Notes: generated from the letters alone by a model not told the origin. Shown: positions 45,609 through 57,646, counted from the stretch's first letter. The stretch is DNA of 64,000 nt from Edaphochlamys debaryana (GCA_016858145.1 JAEHOE010000009.1:186001-250000), one strand, 5' to 3'. Translations and numbers: made by a program.

Positions 45609-47140
45609 CTCGGCGGCGCATGGCTCTGATAACCGCATTACAAGGGGCCCTGCTGCATCAGCTACGAACGAAGGGAGGGGCGCGGAAGGGATCAGGCAAG
45701 ATACAGCAGAAGTAGCAGAGGGGCCCCATGTTAGCGTACTCTTGTGATGATAGTCCACACAGTGTCCGACCGGCGAAATGCAATCATGATGTATGAGGAT
45801 AGAGGAGGCAAGGCATTTTCGCATGCGCACGCTGATACTATTTTCGGCAACAAACGAGGCCCTTTGTGTTTAATATGGGTGGGGGTCAGACAGGGGATAG
45901 CAATTGATGAGCGAGGCCCATGCAGCATGGAGACGCACGGTCCAATAAATTCATGGTACGCATCTGCTCGGATGCTGTCGCTAGGATAGCTCATGCCGGC
46001 GGTATGCCGGTGGGTTTTTGCGGCCGCTATTAAAAATCCAGTGTTGTGTGCGTGTAATGAGCAGCTCCTTCGTTTTTCACGCCCTGCGCTCAGTGTGGTG
46101 CCTATCTAACGGACTGAGTGTGCGCGCGGTTGGGCACGCATGCTAGCACATCGACAGCGCTGTCGCCGCCCCAAGAGAACAATGCTTGCGCATACATAGA
46201 TTATTGTTCGTTGACACTACTGAAGCTCGAGAATGGTCCAGCTCTTCCTTGCTTCCAGCTCTGAAGAATTGCAGAGAGCTGCCACAATTGAGGTGGCGGC
46301 GAGGGCGGCAGCACTGCTGGCAGAGTGCAGCAGCGGCCGCCGCCAGCTCAAGGTTGGACCTGCTGTCGGCCTCGAGGAGGCAGCGCAGCGCGCCGCTAGG
46401 CTGTGCTGGCTGGCGCTTTGAGGGCAAGGCAGGTAGGGGGAACTCGAAGGCTGGTAGCGTCTCAATGGAGCCTTGTGTCTGTGGGACAATCCCCACCCAT
46501 CCATCGCCTACGGGGTCCGACCCCGGGGAGTCCCCCGGGGAGCACTCGCAGAACGAACTTCATCCGTTTCCGGCCCAAACTCCAGTCCGTTACCTGCAAC
46601 CGTTTTCAAGCATCCGTTTTGAAAATGTCATGAAACCAGTATCGGCCGATCCAATCCGTTATGGAAACGGACAGGCAAAACGATGGCCCAGCTCCAAGCA
46701 TCCGTTTTACAGATCGGATGGGATCGCCCGATAACGGCTGGCTGTGATCCGTTACTCAAAACGGACGAAAAATGCCGGAACTAACGGCTGGTTGCGGGAA
46801 GCGGATGGCACGATGCGCTCCAGCCAGGGCTTACAAGCTTCTCCTACTCTCCTGACCCAGCGTCAAACCCAGTCGTACGAAGGGCCAGCACGCTCGACCA
46901 CACACACCAACTGGCAGCTCACAGCTTCCCGGCCATCCTGGGTGTCTCATTGCTTGATAGCCGTAACCTAAGGAGTGCTGTCGGCGGGGGCACAGCGCAG
47001 CGCGAGCGATGGGGCGCGGGATGGCCGGCGGCGAGTTGCGCCGCGGGGTCCCGCACAAGCAAACGCACAGCAAAGCCCCACCCACAGGTCCATAATAGCT
47101 CCACAACGCAGTGTGCTCATTTGGGGCAGCAGTCGCAGCA
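45609..47140. other. Intergenic region between giant gene and LINE
   Basis: No gene is recognisable. A TGTAA at 46050-46054 could be the poly(A) signal of the giant gene. A cluster of AACGG-type motifs at 46561-46790 is listed separately. Short open frames overlap on both strands and show no motifs. Confidence 0.5.
46561..46790. repeat. Cluster of CCGTTT/AAACGG motifs, possible transposon end
   Basis: In 230 bp there are six CCGTTT/AAACGG hexamers in both orientations plus several CCGTTA/TAACGG variants (TCCGTTA x3, TAACGGCTGG x2). It is preceded by a GGGGTCCGACCCC palindrome (46513-46525). Clustered subterminal hexamers are how hAT-type transposases recognise their ends (maize Ac binds AAACGG). 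No terminal inverted repeat or target duplication was found, so assignment to a DNA transposon is inference. Confidence 0.45.
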
Positions 47141-47142
47141 GC

Positions 47143-47160
47143 AATAATAATAATAATAAT
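47143..47160 (-). repeat. (AAT)6 microsatellite forming the LINE 3' tail
   Basis: Six AAT triplets on the plus strand (ATT on the element strand) directly follow the LINE 3' UTR. Many LINEs without poly(A) end in short tandem repeats of this kind; that it marks the 3' terminus is inferred from position. Confidence 0.7.
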
Positions 47161-47265
47161 GGGACGCCCCCAGCGGGGGGCGTGTATTAAGGGGGCGAGT
47201 GTGTGTAAGGGGCAAGCCCCTCCACACCCACCACCACCCGCCGAGGCGGGGTTGGTGGGTGCGGG

Positions 47266-50200
47266 CTAGCCCACACCCCCTCGATCCGGGTGTTTCTCGC
47301 GCCGCCTCCGCATTGTTGAGATGTAGTCCATGTATTCCACCGCGACCTGGTGGAGCTGCGTGCAGACTTGCCCGGCTCGCAGGGCCCCAAGGTTTTGTAG
47401 GAGGCCGCGTGCGTCTCGGCACAGCGTGCCCGCGAAACCCAAGGTCACAACGGTTGACCGGTCGTACACAACCTGCCAGCCTGCGGCGGTCAAGAGCTGC
47501 GCCAGGTGGCGGTGCTGCTCGGTTTTCTCGGTAAGTTTGGCTGCGTGGTTCAGGTCGGAGGTGCAGCCCACTTCAATGATGTAAACTTTGTGCTTGCGGC
47601 GCCCCTCAGAGGTGGTCGGGGGTGTTGCCCCTCGGGGGAGCGTGGGTACGAACAGGATGTCGGGGCGTAGTCGGTCCCTTTCGGCCTCGCTGACTTGCCC
47701 TGGCGCGAACATCCACGCAGGTGGGCGGTTCTCAGGGGCATAGCTGGGCGCATCTGCGGCGGAGGTGGCGTCCATGACCATGAAGCCGTTGCCCTGCTGG
47801 CCGTACGCCAAGGCCTTAGCAATCAGCTGTACGGCCTTATTGTGGCGCTTGATGTACAGGCACCGCATCTCCTGGTCGTGGCACCCGCCGTAGATGTGTG
47901 GTCCGGAGTCTGGGTGCCCGCAGAGCGGGCAGGGGGCGGTTTCGCCGGGGCCAAGGGGCCTGCAGCGGCCACCGGAGAGGGTGCGGCCGCACTTGCCTGC
48001 AGTGGTGGCGTTCCAGACCTGCCCGTACAGAGCGTACAGCAGTCGGCGGATAGTGATGGGCCTTCGCCGCCCACCTTTCTTGGCCAGGGTGTAACTGGAG
48101 GCGGCAATGTCGATGAGGGGTAGGGTCTCGGCGACGAGTTGTGTGTACTTTGTGTTGTTCGTGTAGCCACATCGCGTTTCGGGGGTGAGCAGTGAGTCAA
48201 TGCCACGGTTGAGGTCGCTAACAAAGCTGCCGGGGGTCGGCTCGCCTGGCTTCTTGGGGTCCCGCGTGGCACGGAGCCAGAAACCGCGGGATCGGGGTTC
48301 GTTGTCCGCAGTTTCTTCGACATCGGGCATCGCGGTGCCCTCGGCCACGGCCACCGCTTCCCGATCCGCGACCATGTCCACCTCGACTATGTCTACCAGG
48401 AGGCCTCTGTGCTTGCTTATGCCTAGCGACTTAGGCAGGTTGATCATGCGCCTAATAAGGTGCAGAGACGCTTGGCTGTCCGTGTAAATCGCGAGTGGAC
48501 GCTCCTCTCGCTCGGTGCCCTCGCGCATACGGAGCGCTTGGTTTATAGCTGACAGCTCGGCTCTGGTGATAGTGTGGAGGCCCTGGACGCCGGGGTTGAC
48601 GTCTATGCGGAGAATCGTGGGCTGCTCAGTGGAGGCATCGACTGCCGCGGCTCCAAGCCCTGGGCCGCGCTCTACGGTGCGTTTGCTGCCGTCAGTGTAT
48701 ATCCCGGCTCGGGCGTCGTGGCGGAGGGGGAGGTCGGTCGGGTACTGTGTTTGTGTCTCTGCCTCCGTAGTCTCGGACCACTCGGGGACCCGCGTGCGCA
48801 TGAGGGGGGGCTCTCCGTCGGGCGCGGCCAGGCGCCACGCCCTGCCCTTACCCTTGCGGTTCACGGCGAATGGGGGGGCTGGGCTCTGGGCGGATCGAAT
48901 CGTATCTCGCATCCACTGCGGCGCCTGCCAGGGTTGCGTCCTGGTCGGCGGGGGGTTGGGGGTAGTCAGCGTGCTCTGCAGGATCGCCCTCACATCCGGG
49001 GTGCAGGCGAGGCCTGCTGCGTTTCCCACCAGTACCCATGTGATTTGGGCGTTGTGCCGTTTTGGGTCGCTCGTTACGTCGGGGAGCGGGTCGAGCAGCC
49101 CCCATGCGTCGGTCGTACCCAGGAGCACAGCCCTCGGGTGGTAGAGGAGGGTGGCGTAGGGCCTTTCACCACTGGTGCTGAAGGCTAGTAGGGTGGCGGT
49201 GGGCTCGGGACTGTCTCCGTACGCGTCAGCCCAGGCTAGCGCCCATTGGATTGCGTTGAGCTCCGCCTGGGGGTGGGGCTCGGGGTGGGCAACTGTGAGC
49301 CCTGCGGCGGGGTGGGCATAGGCATCGTGGGTGGCCCCAAACAGGGCGTCTTTGGCGTACGGCGAGAAGTAGATCTGCGTGCTGTCGCACACGTTGAGGG
49401 GGGAGGCGTATCGCTCAGCCACGGGAGGGGGGCCTGCATGGTCGCTAGCCAGTGCGTGCTGCAGCCGGGCCAAGAGCTGTGGGGGAAGTCGCCGTTCGTA
49501 TGCTGGTTTGATGGGGTGGTCCTTATGTCCCGCTCCCTCCCTGTATCGCAGGAGAAGGCGGGCGACGCTCTCTTCAAAGCCCCTCCCGTTGGAGAGCTTG
49601 GCGTGCCGTACAGGGTGGGTTGAGCGAGCGGCTTCCCACCGGGCCCGTAGGGCGGCGAGCGTCTGGGCGGTCAGGCAGCCCATCTGGCATCCGTTGGGGG
49701 CATAGACGAAGGCCAGGCCAAGGTGTCGGGGGGTGCCGCTTTCTGGGTCTGTTGGGATATGCCGATTCCGCCTTCCGACCTGGATGTGGTACCAGTTAGG
49801 AGGGGCAATGTCTGCGTCAGGATTACGGGGGTTAGCGTCAATCTCCACATGCGCTCGGATCTTCCTTTTGACGCCCGCTGGGTCTTCCCCTCGGTCCTCC
49901 TCCCAGATTCCTTGCCGCTGCCGGTCGGTGAGGGCCGCGTCCGCGGCCCGTGCGGGGGCCGGTGGGGCCGCCGGCTCGGCCTGCTTGGTGCGGAAGGCCG
50001 CCAGGAGCTCGGCCCAGTTGGCGTGGGTTCGGAGGCTGGACTCGGCTTCCTCCGTCTCCTGCCACTCGACCGTGACCAGGTACGGGGCCTCGGGGTGGGT
50101 AGTGCAGTCTGCACAGTGGGCGGGGAGGTAGCCCATGGTCGCGTAGAGCGGGAGGGCGCCCCGCGTGACGGTGGTTGGGGCCCAGCGCACTCGGTAATAT

Positions 50201-52149
50201 CGTACGGGCTGTCCCTTCTGCCTCTTTGTCACGGCGGCTACGAGTTCGACTACACGGTCTTTGCTGTCGAACATATAGCCCATCGTCTTGGTGGCTGTCT
50301 TGGCGTGTCCCTGGGCAACGCATGGAATCGAGCAGCCCTCCACCCCGGTCGTAAGGTAGGTGCGCAGCCATTCCGCCTTCAGCCGCGCCTTCTCGGTTGC
50401 GTTGCGCGGGGCCCCTTCGGGCGGGGCCCAGCCGTTGCCCACGCATCCACCCAGCAACTTGCGCTGGAGAAGCTCTTCGTATAGGCGGATGTCCCAGTAC
50501 GGCTTGGGCCCTGTGTCGTACCGTCGCGGGGGGATGGGGACGGAGGTTGGGCTGAGGTCACGGGTCTGTGCGGCCCTGCGGCGCTGGTCTTCCTCCCTTT
50601 GCTTCTTGGTCAGCTTGGTGCGGCGTGCGGGTGGTTGGTCTTCGGCTTCTTCGCGCTGGCGCTGCTCTCCCTGCCTGCGTGTGGGGGCGGCAGGCCCTGG
50701 TTGGTCAGCAGTTGGTGTGGGCTCCCTGTCGGCTCCGTCGTCGGCCTCCATGCCGTCCGGCCCTTCAATCCCACCTTGCTCCTCCCCGTCTCCGCTGGGC
50801 TCGCGCTCCATGTCATCTTGCGACTGTTCGCCTTCCTCGTCGCTTGACAACGCGTCACCGTGCTCCATGTCATCCTCCGCCGGCTCTCCCTCCTCGTCGC
50901 TTAGCACCATATCATCGCCCACGGGCGGCCCGCCCTCGTCAGCCTCCCCCATCTCCGCATTTCCACCCGGTGAGGCGGCGTCAGGCTGGGTGTGGCCACG
51001 GGCCTCATCCATCGCGGCTTCGCCTTCGAGCTCAGCGCAGTCCCGGCCTTGGGTGCCTGGGTTCTGGGGGCTGGCGGGCGGGTCGTCGGCGGGCGCAGCC
51101 TCTTGGCCGTTCACCTCGGCGGGCGGGGGTGGGGGCTGGCGGGGAACGAGGAACCGGTCCAGCGTGGCGACGGGCAGGGCGCGGGCGTGCCCGGTGTCGT
51201 GCAGGAGGCTAGTGAAGAGGGGGTTGTCTGTTGGGATTCGGCGAAGGGCTCGGGGGAGGGCTTGGGTGGTGGCCACCTGGGAGGGGGGTAACCAGCCTGC
51301 CGGCTTTGTACCTTCCAGCCCCGTGAGGTATGCACTTAGGCGGTTGAGGGCAAGAAGGTGGTGGCGTTTCACCTTCCGGCCGAACAGCCTTTTCAGCTGG
51401 TCGGTGGGGATGAGGTGGTCTTTGCATCTTTGGTCGACTAGGGCGTGCAGGTCTGCCCCCAGGTCGATCAGAGGTGCAATGATGCGGAAGAGGGGGCGGA
51501 GGGCGGTCGCGCTGCCGGGGGAGCCGGCGCCCGCAGCCGGGGCCCACAGTCTGGTTAGGCTGTTGGCCGCGGTAGTGTAGTCATTACCGTTGTAGGTTAC
51601 CGTTGCGTTGTTCTCACTGAGGAAGCTCACCATCTTCAGGGTTGTGTAGTAGGTTGCTTCCCGCCGGAGCGTGTGCACTGGGAGCTCTCCCGCTGTCTTG
51701 GCTTGCAGCTCGAGCAGGGCCCGTGTGATGACTCCCAGCCTCCCCTCGTCGTTTAGGGCCATGGTCAGGCTTTTGCCTATGCGCTTGGTAGCAAGCTCTC
51801 TCAAGGACCCGACACCTAGGCCCAGGAGGCTCTCGGGGGCCAGTAGGGCGCGCGTGGGGAAACTGCCCTTGATACCGTAGCAGCGCCTGGCAATCCCGGC
51901 TAGTTGGCGGTCGAGGCAGGCGAGGTCGGCAGGGCTGTACGCCATCGACGTTAGGGTGTAGGCCACCTTGCTCTGGAGGCAGCTTTTCAGGATGCGGATC
52001 TTTTGGTCGGGCGAGGCGGCGGACTGTGCGAGGAGCGCCCCCTGTTCCTTCAGTTTGGCGGACATGTGTTGGACCTGCGTCTTCCAGTTCAGGGTGGGGG
52101 TGATCCACACCCCTAGGTACTTGTATGCCTCTCCCCTTCTGGGTTTTCG
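47266..52149 (-). pseudogene. LINE polyprotein, C-terminal part: RT thumb, RNase H, Cys/His knuckle, C-terminal domain
   Basis: Open from the frameshift near 52150 to the stop at 47266. It continues the RT (YKYLGVWI, a thumb-like region with SPADLACLDRQLAGI). A Glu/Asp-rich low-complexity linker lies at 50.7-51.1 kb. RNase H is at 48.44-48.71 kb with the expected acidic residues: IYTDGSK (D), RAELSAINQAL (E), IYTDSQASL (D). A Cys/His cluster CPLCGHPDSGPHIYGGC is near 47.9 kb. The last domain (47.42-47.59 kb) has IIEVGCTSD, then EKTEQHRHL and WQVVYDRSTVV, a pattern seen at C-termini of other algal and plant LINEs; a nuclease-like role is possible but unproven. The region between linker and RNase H has no recognised domain. 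Confidence 0.8.
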
Positions 52150-53705
52150 TGCGGCACCGGCTTCCCCCCAATGCATATGGCGTTTTTGCGGTCGCAGAGT
52201 TGCTGCTCTAGCACCCTTTGGTATCGTGCGCTGCTGGGCCCTGCCCGTAGCTCGGGGTTGATTTTGGCCTGGCCGTGGAGCGCGGCTTGCAGCTGGCACT
52301 TGCCCACGTTGATCTTGAGTCCTCCCCATGTGCTGTACTGCTCGAGCTTTGCGATCTGGATCTTGAGGTCTGCGCGGTTACCAGTGGCCAGGGCCAAATC
52401 ATCTGCAAACCCGAGGCATGAGGCATTGTGTTGCTGGTTTTTGGTGGCGTTGAGGCACCCGTACCGGTAGCCTCGGCCACCGCGGTGCAGCCAGCGCAGC
52501 AGGGGCTCAAGAAACGTGATAAAGAGGACAGGGGAGAGCGTGTCACCCTGGACCGTGCCTCTTTGCACGTGGATATCTGCCGTACGGCCGTATTCGGTGC
52601 GGATGCGGGTGCAGGCATTGTCGTACAGGCTGCGCACCGCAACCACAAGATCTTCTGGTTAGCCCAGCCGGATCATGATCTGGAGCAGCCTATCCTGGTC
52701 GATTGTGTTGAAGGCGCTTGAGAAATCCACGTACAGCGCATAGATGTCCTTCCCCGTCAGCCCTGCATCTTCAAAGTTGTGGATCCAGGCGAGCAGCTGT
52801 CTCCCAGTGCTGTGGTGTTGGCGGAAGCCTTCTTGTGTCGGCCTCCAAATCCCGTGGTCCTCGCTAAACTCAACCATGCGCACGGTGATCAGGCGCGTGT
52901 AGAGCTTGTAGAGGGTCGTGCAGAGGGCTATCGGTCGTTTGTTGGCTAGGTCCCGAGGGTCGCCCTTCTTGTGCAACAGCACGGTATCGGAGCGGGTCCA
53001 GGTCTCTGGCACTTCCCCCTTGACCCACATGGCAAGCATGAGGGCATGGATAGCCTCCTGGAGGCTGGGCGGCAGGCATTGGAGCAGCTCGTTGGGGATG
53101 TCGTCTGGGCCTGGGGCTTTGTTGCGGGCCAGGTGGTCTAGGCATTGCCGGTACGTGACGGGGCAGGCCACAGCGGGCAGGAGGGAGGCGGGGGCGCCCT
53201 GGGGCTGGCTAAAGGGGTGGTCGCACCCTGCAACACGCGGCATGGCGTCTGGGGCAGTTGGGTTGGTGAGGGCATCGCCGGGGAAGTCGATGGGGTCATC
53301 GTACCGTCCAGTCCTCTCGCCCCCAACTGGCCGGCATTCGGCGCTCCACTTGTAGTGGCAAGCGTCGAGGATGCTCTCTGCGTCCGTGCACAGGCTTCCG
53401 TCACGTGGGTGCGTGACGGCGGGTAGGCCCCGGGGTTGGTCACTGGGAGGGTTGAAGATAACCTTATGGGCCTTCTTGGGGCAGACTGCGACAAGCCGCT
53501 GAACCCCGCGTGCCCCTTCCCTGCCCTCTCGCCGTCGCAGCTCCTGAACGGCTCTCCGAATCTCCCGCTTCCTTTCCGCGATCTCGGCGCGGATGTCTTC
53601 TGCACTGCTCGGGGCGTCGGCTGCGGGGTCAAGGTCTGCGGCTGGTGGGTCGGGTGCTGGGGCGGGCGGCGCGCGGGGGCTGTCAGGGGGGGGGTCGGCG
53701 TCCAT
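52150..53705 (-). pseudogene. LINE reverse transcriptase domain
   Basis: RT motifs in order: NKAPGPDDIPNELL (53.1 kb), RPIALCTTLYKLYTRLI, QEGFRQHHSTGRQL, motif A YALYVDFSSAFNTID (catalytic Asp, about 52.72 kb), GTVQGDTLSPVLF, and motif C FADD at 52398-52409 in GFADDLALATG. FADD is the common LINE variant of YxDD. One in-frame TAA lies between IRLG and PEDLVVAV (about 52658), with the frame otherwise continuous on both sides, and the frame is lost near 52150 within the Pro/Arg stretch before YKYLGV. The upstream part of this frame is a charged helical linker (RAEIAERKREIRRAVQELRR). Confidence 0.9.
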
Positions 53706-53706
53706 C

Positions 53707-56700
53707 TCATGCTGCAGGGGGGCGGGGCTGCCAGGGGCGGAGGGCGGGTCGGGGGGGGGGCCGGGTCGCGGGGGGGATGGGGGCGGGGTGCGAGGCTGCG
53801 CGGGCGGGGGCTGGCCAGCTGGGGGGGGGCGGGAGGTTGGATAAGGCCTGCTTCAGAAGCGCTAACCGTTTGCTTAGTTTGTGGAGGGTTCGGTGTTCTT
53901 TTCTGGTTGGGAAGCGTTGGTTGCCCGGTGGCGGGGCTGATTCGCATTTTGAGATGAGGATCTTGCGTGCATCTTGCAGTATCCCAAGCAGGGCGGCGGC
54001 AGTTTGTTCGATGCTGACCGGTTCGATTGCCTCGTGCCTCCGCAGGGCCCCCAGCACGGCTTGCGCTTCTGCGCGAGTGGTGGCGTCTTCAAGTGCGGCC
54101 AGGCTTCCCTGCACGGCCTCTCGTGCGGCGGCGAGGGGGCGGCCAAGGGCGGCGATGGCGCTGGACAGCTCCGCCTCGATTGCGGTACGTGCTTGGTCCT
54201 TGGCGGCCTTGGAGATGGGCTTTCGCACGCAGGCCCAAGGGTCGGCCTCGGGCCTTGGAGGCGAGGGGGCGGGGAGGACGGAGAGGCGGGCGAGGGGCAT
54301 GCGGGTCAGGAGGGGTCGGTGGTCAGGGCAGGTTTGCAGCTCGGGCCAGTCGGTTCCGGTAATGACGCTTTCGCTCACGCCCTCCTCGCCGCCCACAGGC
54401 CTGTTCAGCGCCTGGCTGGTGAAGCTGCTGGCGAGAGCGTCGTCGATGCGGCTCCGCACGGGCGGGTGCGCATGCAGCGGTGCAAAGGTGGGTGGCCGCC
54501 CCGCAGCGGTGCGAGGCGCGTCGCAGTGTGGGGGGGCCACGATGGGGGTCACAGGGCCTTGCGAGAGGAAGTGACGGTGGGCTTTGTCGTCATTGATGTT
54601 TCTCCGTTGCGCTCGCATTGGTGGGCCACTCCATTCCAGTCCCCTGCGAGCAGTGTGTGTTCTCCCTTTGATGTTGCGCGCTCCGCCACCTCTAGGCAGT
54701 ACTCGCACACCCGCCTGCGTGTTGCCAGGTCGCCGGGGGGGCAGTACACGCCCACCAAGCTGATCACCGGGCTTCCGGGGGTGGCGATGCGGACGTGGCA
54801 GGCGTATCCCGCCAGGCGGGGGGTGGGGACCACGGTGGCGAACCGTCCCCCTCCGAGGCTGGGCCCAATTCCGACCCACACGCCGGCCTTACGCACTATG
54901 TGCGGCCTGTCCTCCCCACGCGTGCGTGTGCGACCCCTCCCGCCTTGTGCCCTCTCCCTCGCCCCCTCAGGTTGGGGGACGTTGGACTGGAACGTTTGGA
55001 ACCCCGCCTGGCTGGAGAGGGCTTTCTTGATGGCCTGGGTTTCCCTGTTGATGCCCGCCGTCCGGGTCTCGGTGAGCACCCAGAGGTCGGGCCTCAGCGC
55101 CATTAGCCCACGGGCGAGGAGCTCTCGTCTGCCGAGGAGGCCGCACACGTTGAGGGTGAGTAGTTTCAGTTGCGCTTGCCCGGTCGAGGGGGAGCGGGCC
55201 GCGGGGGCTGGGGTGGCTTGGGGCGCGGGGGCGTCTGGGGCCTGTGTGTTGCCCGTGCGGGGGTTGGGGGCACCGGCGCCTGCATGGGGCTCGTCTCCAC
55301 CGGTCGGGTTTGCGACTTCGTCTCGGGGTCGTTTGGTGGCGAAGAGGGCCGTGATCTGTTGTTGCGCGGGGCATGGGCCAGGGGGTTTCTTTGCCTTCCG
55401 GCCAGGTTGTTGTCTGGCTTGGGCTGCTTCGCGCTGCGCAATGGCAGCCCGCATCAGTCTGGTTGCGTCTTCGAAGCTGAGTCCTTCCGCGGGCTCCCCT
55501 CTTGCAGGTCCGGGAGCTGCCCCGTATGCGCCGTTTCCGGCGGCGTGCGCGGTGGGCGCTTCTGCGGCGCCTTGCGTCGGGGGAGCAGCGCCGGCGGCTG
55601 CGGGCGGGGGAGCGCCGGGCTCGGCGTGGTGCTCGGCTGCGTCTTGGCCAGGCTGGGCTTCGGCCACCTCCTGGTGCCTTGCGGGGGCAGCGGGAGCGGG
55701 GGCCATGTCTCCCACAGCAGTTCTGCCTGGGCCGCCCGCGGCGGCGGTGGCAGGGGCCTCGGTGGCCCCCTCGGGGGCGGTGTCGGCGGCAGGCGTGTTG
55801 GGCTCAATTGCTGGTGTCGGGGGGCGTGGGTTGGGTTCCCCGGTGTTCTGGGCATCGGCGACGTCGCTCTGCAGCTTGCGCTCTAAGCAGTCCAGGAGGT
55901 TGAGCTGGCGCTTCGCCTTCTTGGCCTGTGGCTGGAGCGCGGGCCGAGGCGGCTGCTGGGTCGGGGGGGCCGCTGTCGCCTCCCCCTGAGTGGCTGGCGG
56001 CGGTGGCGGTGGTGCCTGCACGGGCGGGGCTGCTGCTGCTGGCGTTGGGTTGGGCGCGTCGGGCGCACGGAATTTCTCGTTTGCTTTGCCGTCCTTTGTT
56101 GTGTACCAGTCGCATGGGATGAGGGTATACGGGGTGCCTTTCAGGCTCTTCCACAGGTCGGGGTTCATGGGCAGGGGGGCGGGCAGGTTGGAATCTAGGT
56201 ACCACCACCCGCCCTTGTGTCGTTTGATTGCGATCACGTGGTCTCGGTCTCTTAGCTGTAGTGTGAAGCCTAACCGTCGGGCGTGGCGGGGGAGGCGGTT
56301 GATGATTTACTTTTCGAGGCGTTGGCCGTCTAGGGCTTGGCTGCCTTCTCCTGTACTTATAATGTGTTGGTGCGGAGGGTGGCCCTGTAGCCGCACGCAG
56401 TGTCTCAGGTAGTGATTGATTGCCATGGTTGTCAGTTGTCCTGAGCGGCTGTCGTAGTAGTGTGCCCACGCAGCAGCCGCATCTGGGTTGTGGGCTTGCA
56501 GGTGTGCCAGCGTGCGTGCACAGTGTGCGTGTATAGCTTCTCCAGACAGCAGGGGGCGTCCTAGCAGGTTGTTGAGTGCATGTGCCTGGCAGTAGTTTGC
56601 GGTTTGGCGTTCAAAGTACGGGGCTTCGCTTTCTGTTGACGGGGGGCCCCCGGGGGCCCAGGGCAGCGGTCGGTAGGGCGGGGCGTGGCCGGGTCCGGGC

Positions 56701-56993
56701 GGGGGGAGGGCTGCATGGTTTGGGGCAGGGTTGGTGTCATCACCGCACAGGCGCTCATCCGGAGATGCAGAGCGGTTGGGGCGTTTGCTTCTGCTAAAGT
56801 TGCGTTGTCTGCGAGCTGGGGGGCAGAGCAGGCGGCGCATAGGGGCCGAGCGGGTCCGAGGCGGCATCCTGGCGCGCATTGGCATTGGCATGGCTGCGGC
56901 TAGGGCTACGACCAGGAGGGCGAAAGTAAAAAGCCATGCGAATGGCGAGTGGGTGAGCGGGGCTGTGTTTACATTGGTGAAGCCTGCATACAT
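53707..56993 (-). pseudogene. LINE N-terminal ORF: Josephin-like cysteine protease and APE-type endonuclease
   Basis: From Met 56993 the frame gives a hydrophobic N-terminal segment, then FERQTANYCQAHALNNLLG, which matches the Josephin (ataxin-3-type) pattern Q-x5-C-x-x-H-x-LNN; the Cys codon is 56589-56591. After one stop (56307-56309) the same frame continues with HVIAIKRHKGGWWYLDS, giving the His (56238-56240) and Asp (56193-56195) of a triad. A Pro/Ala/Gln-rich linker follows. The endonuclease (about 55.17-54.30 kb) shows LLTLNVCG, VLTETR (catalytic Glu), VYCPPGD, LLAGDWN and, after a frameshift near 54.6 kb, CPDHRPLL (the SDH-type His). A helical charged segment (KEHRTLHKLSKRLALLKQAL) ends this part before another frameshift in a G9 run near 53.75 kb. 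Confidence 0.75.
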
Positions 56994-57060
56994 CGGGTGG
57001 GGGCTAAGCCGTCCTGCGTGTCGGCGGTGAGAACCGCCGGTGGCGGGTGCAGCGCGGGCA

Positions 57061-57646
57061 GGGATGGGGGCGAAATCCCGAGGGCCCTTCAGGCGGGCGA
57101 AATTAATGATTAGTTTCGCCACCACGGAAGGCGAAACATAACGCCGATTGGGCCTGCCCAATATCGCCTGGGGTTTCGCCCAGCCATCTTCCGAGCAATT
57201 CTGCCATTCCAAGCTGTGCCAGCAGCTTTCTGGCCGCGCAGCAACCCCCCTGTCGAGCTACACTTCCATTTAGATGTTGTCCGTGTGCTGCGAGAGGCCC
57301 AGGACCGCAGGAGACCGCCCGGGCAGGGTCCAACCCTGAGACACGGCTCGACACGGCCTTACCCCACGGCTCCCCCGCTGCTCGCCACCCCTCTTCCCCC
57401 TACACGACGGTCACCCCTTCGCATACAACGCAGCAAACTACCAGATTAGCACTTCAGGGAGTTGTTTGGGGCATCTTGGGGGGTCAACAAGCTGTTTCAG
57501 CCGAGAGGAACCCGCCCTCAGCGCAGTTTCGCCTGAAATTACGCCAAAGTTTCGCCACCCTGGCGATAAGGAGGCCCCGGCGAGAACCCCGGCGAAATAC
57601 ATGGCGAAATAGGCAGGCGAAATAGTTTCGATTTCGCCCCCATCCC
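57061..57646. mobile_element. Small TIR element (MITE-like, 586 bp)
   Basis: Bounded by GGGATGGGGGCGAAATC (57061-57077) and its exact reverse complement (57630-57646); outside this the match GCGCGGGCA continues on both sides with a two-base gap. At least ten GGCGAAA/TTTCGCC heptamers crowd both ends, as expected of transposase-binding subterminal repeats. No transposase and no clear target duplication were seen, so the class is unknown. Confidence 0.6.

Larger units (their letters stand above)
47141..57060 (-). mobile_element. Degenerate non-LTR retrotransposon (LINE) with protease, APE, RT and RNase H
   Basis: About 9.9 kb on the minus strand. The order 5' to 3' is: Josephin-like cysteine protease, Pro/Ala-rich linker, APE-type endonuclease, reverse transcriptase, acidic linker, long unrecognised region, RNase H, Cys/His knuckle, unidentified C-terminal domain, GC-rich 3' UTR with hairpin-forming stretches (47161-47265), then an (AAT)6 microsatellite tail. 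The domain order and RNase H recall Dualen/RandI-like or L1-like algal LINEs. In-frame stops (56307-56309 and 52656-52661) and frameshifts (about 54.6, 53.75 and 52.15 kb) make this copy non-functional. The 5' end is placed before the TIR element at 57061, without a visible target duplication. Confidence 0.85.

Noticed and set aside
48515..49188. Plus-strand ORFs of 200-400 codons across the LINE (e.g. 50360-51580)
   Set aside because: They are antisense shadows of the minus-strand RT/RNase H polyprotein; only the minus frames show ordered catalytic motifs.
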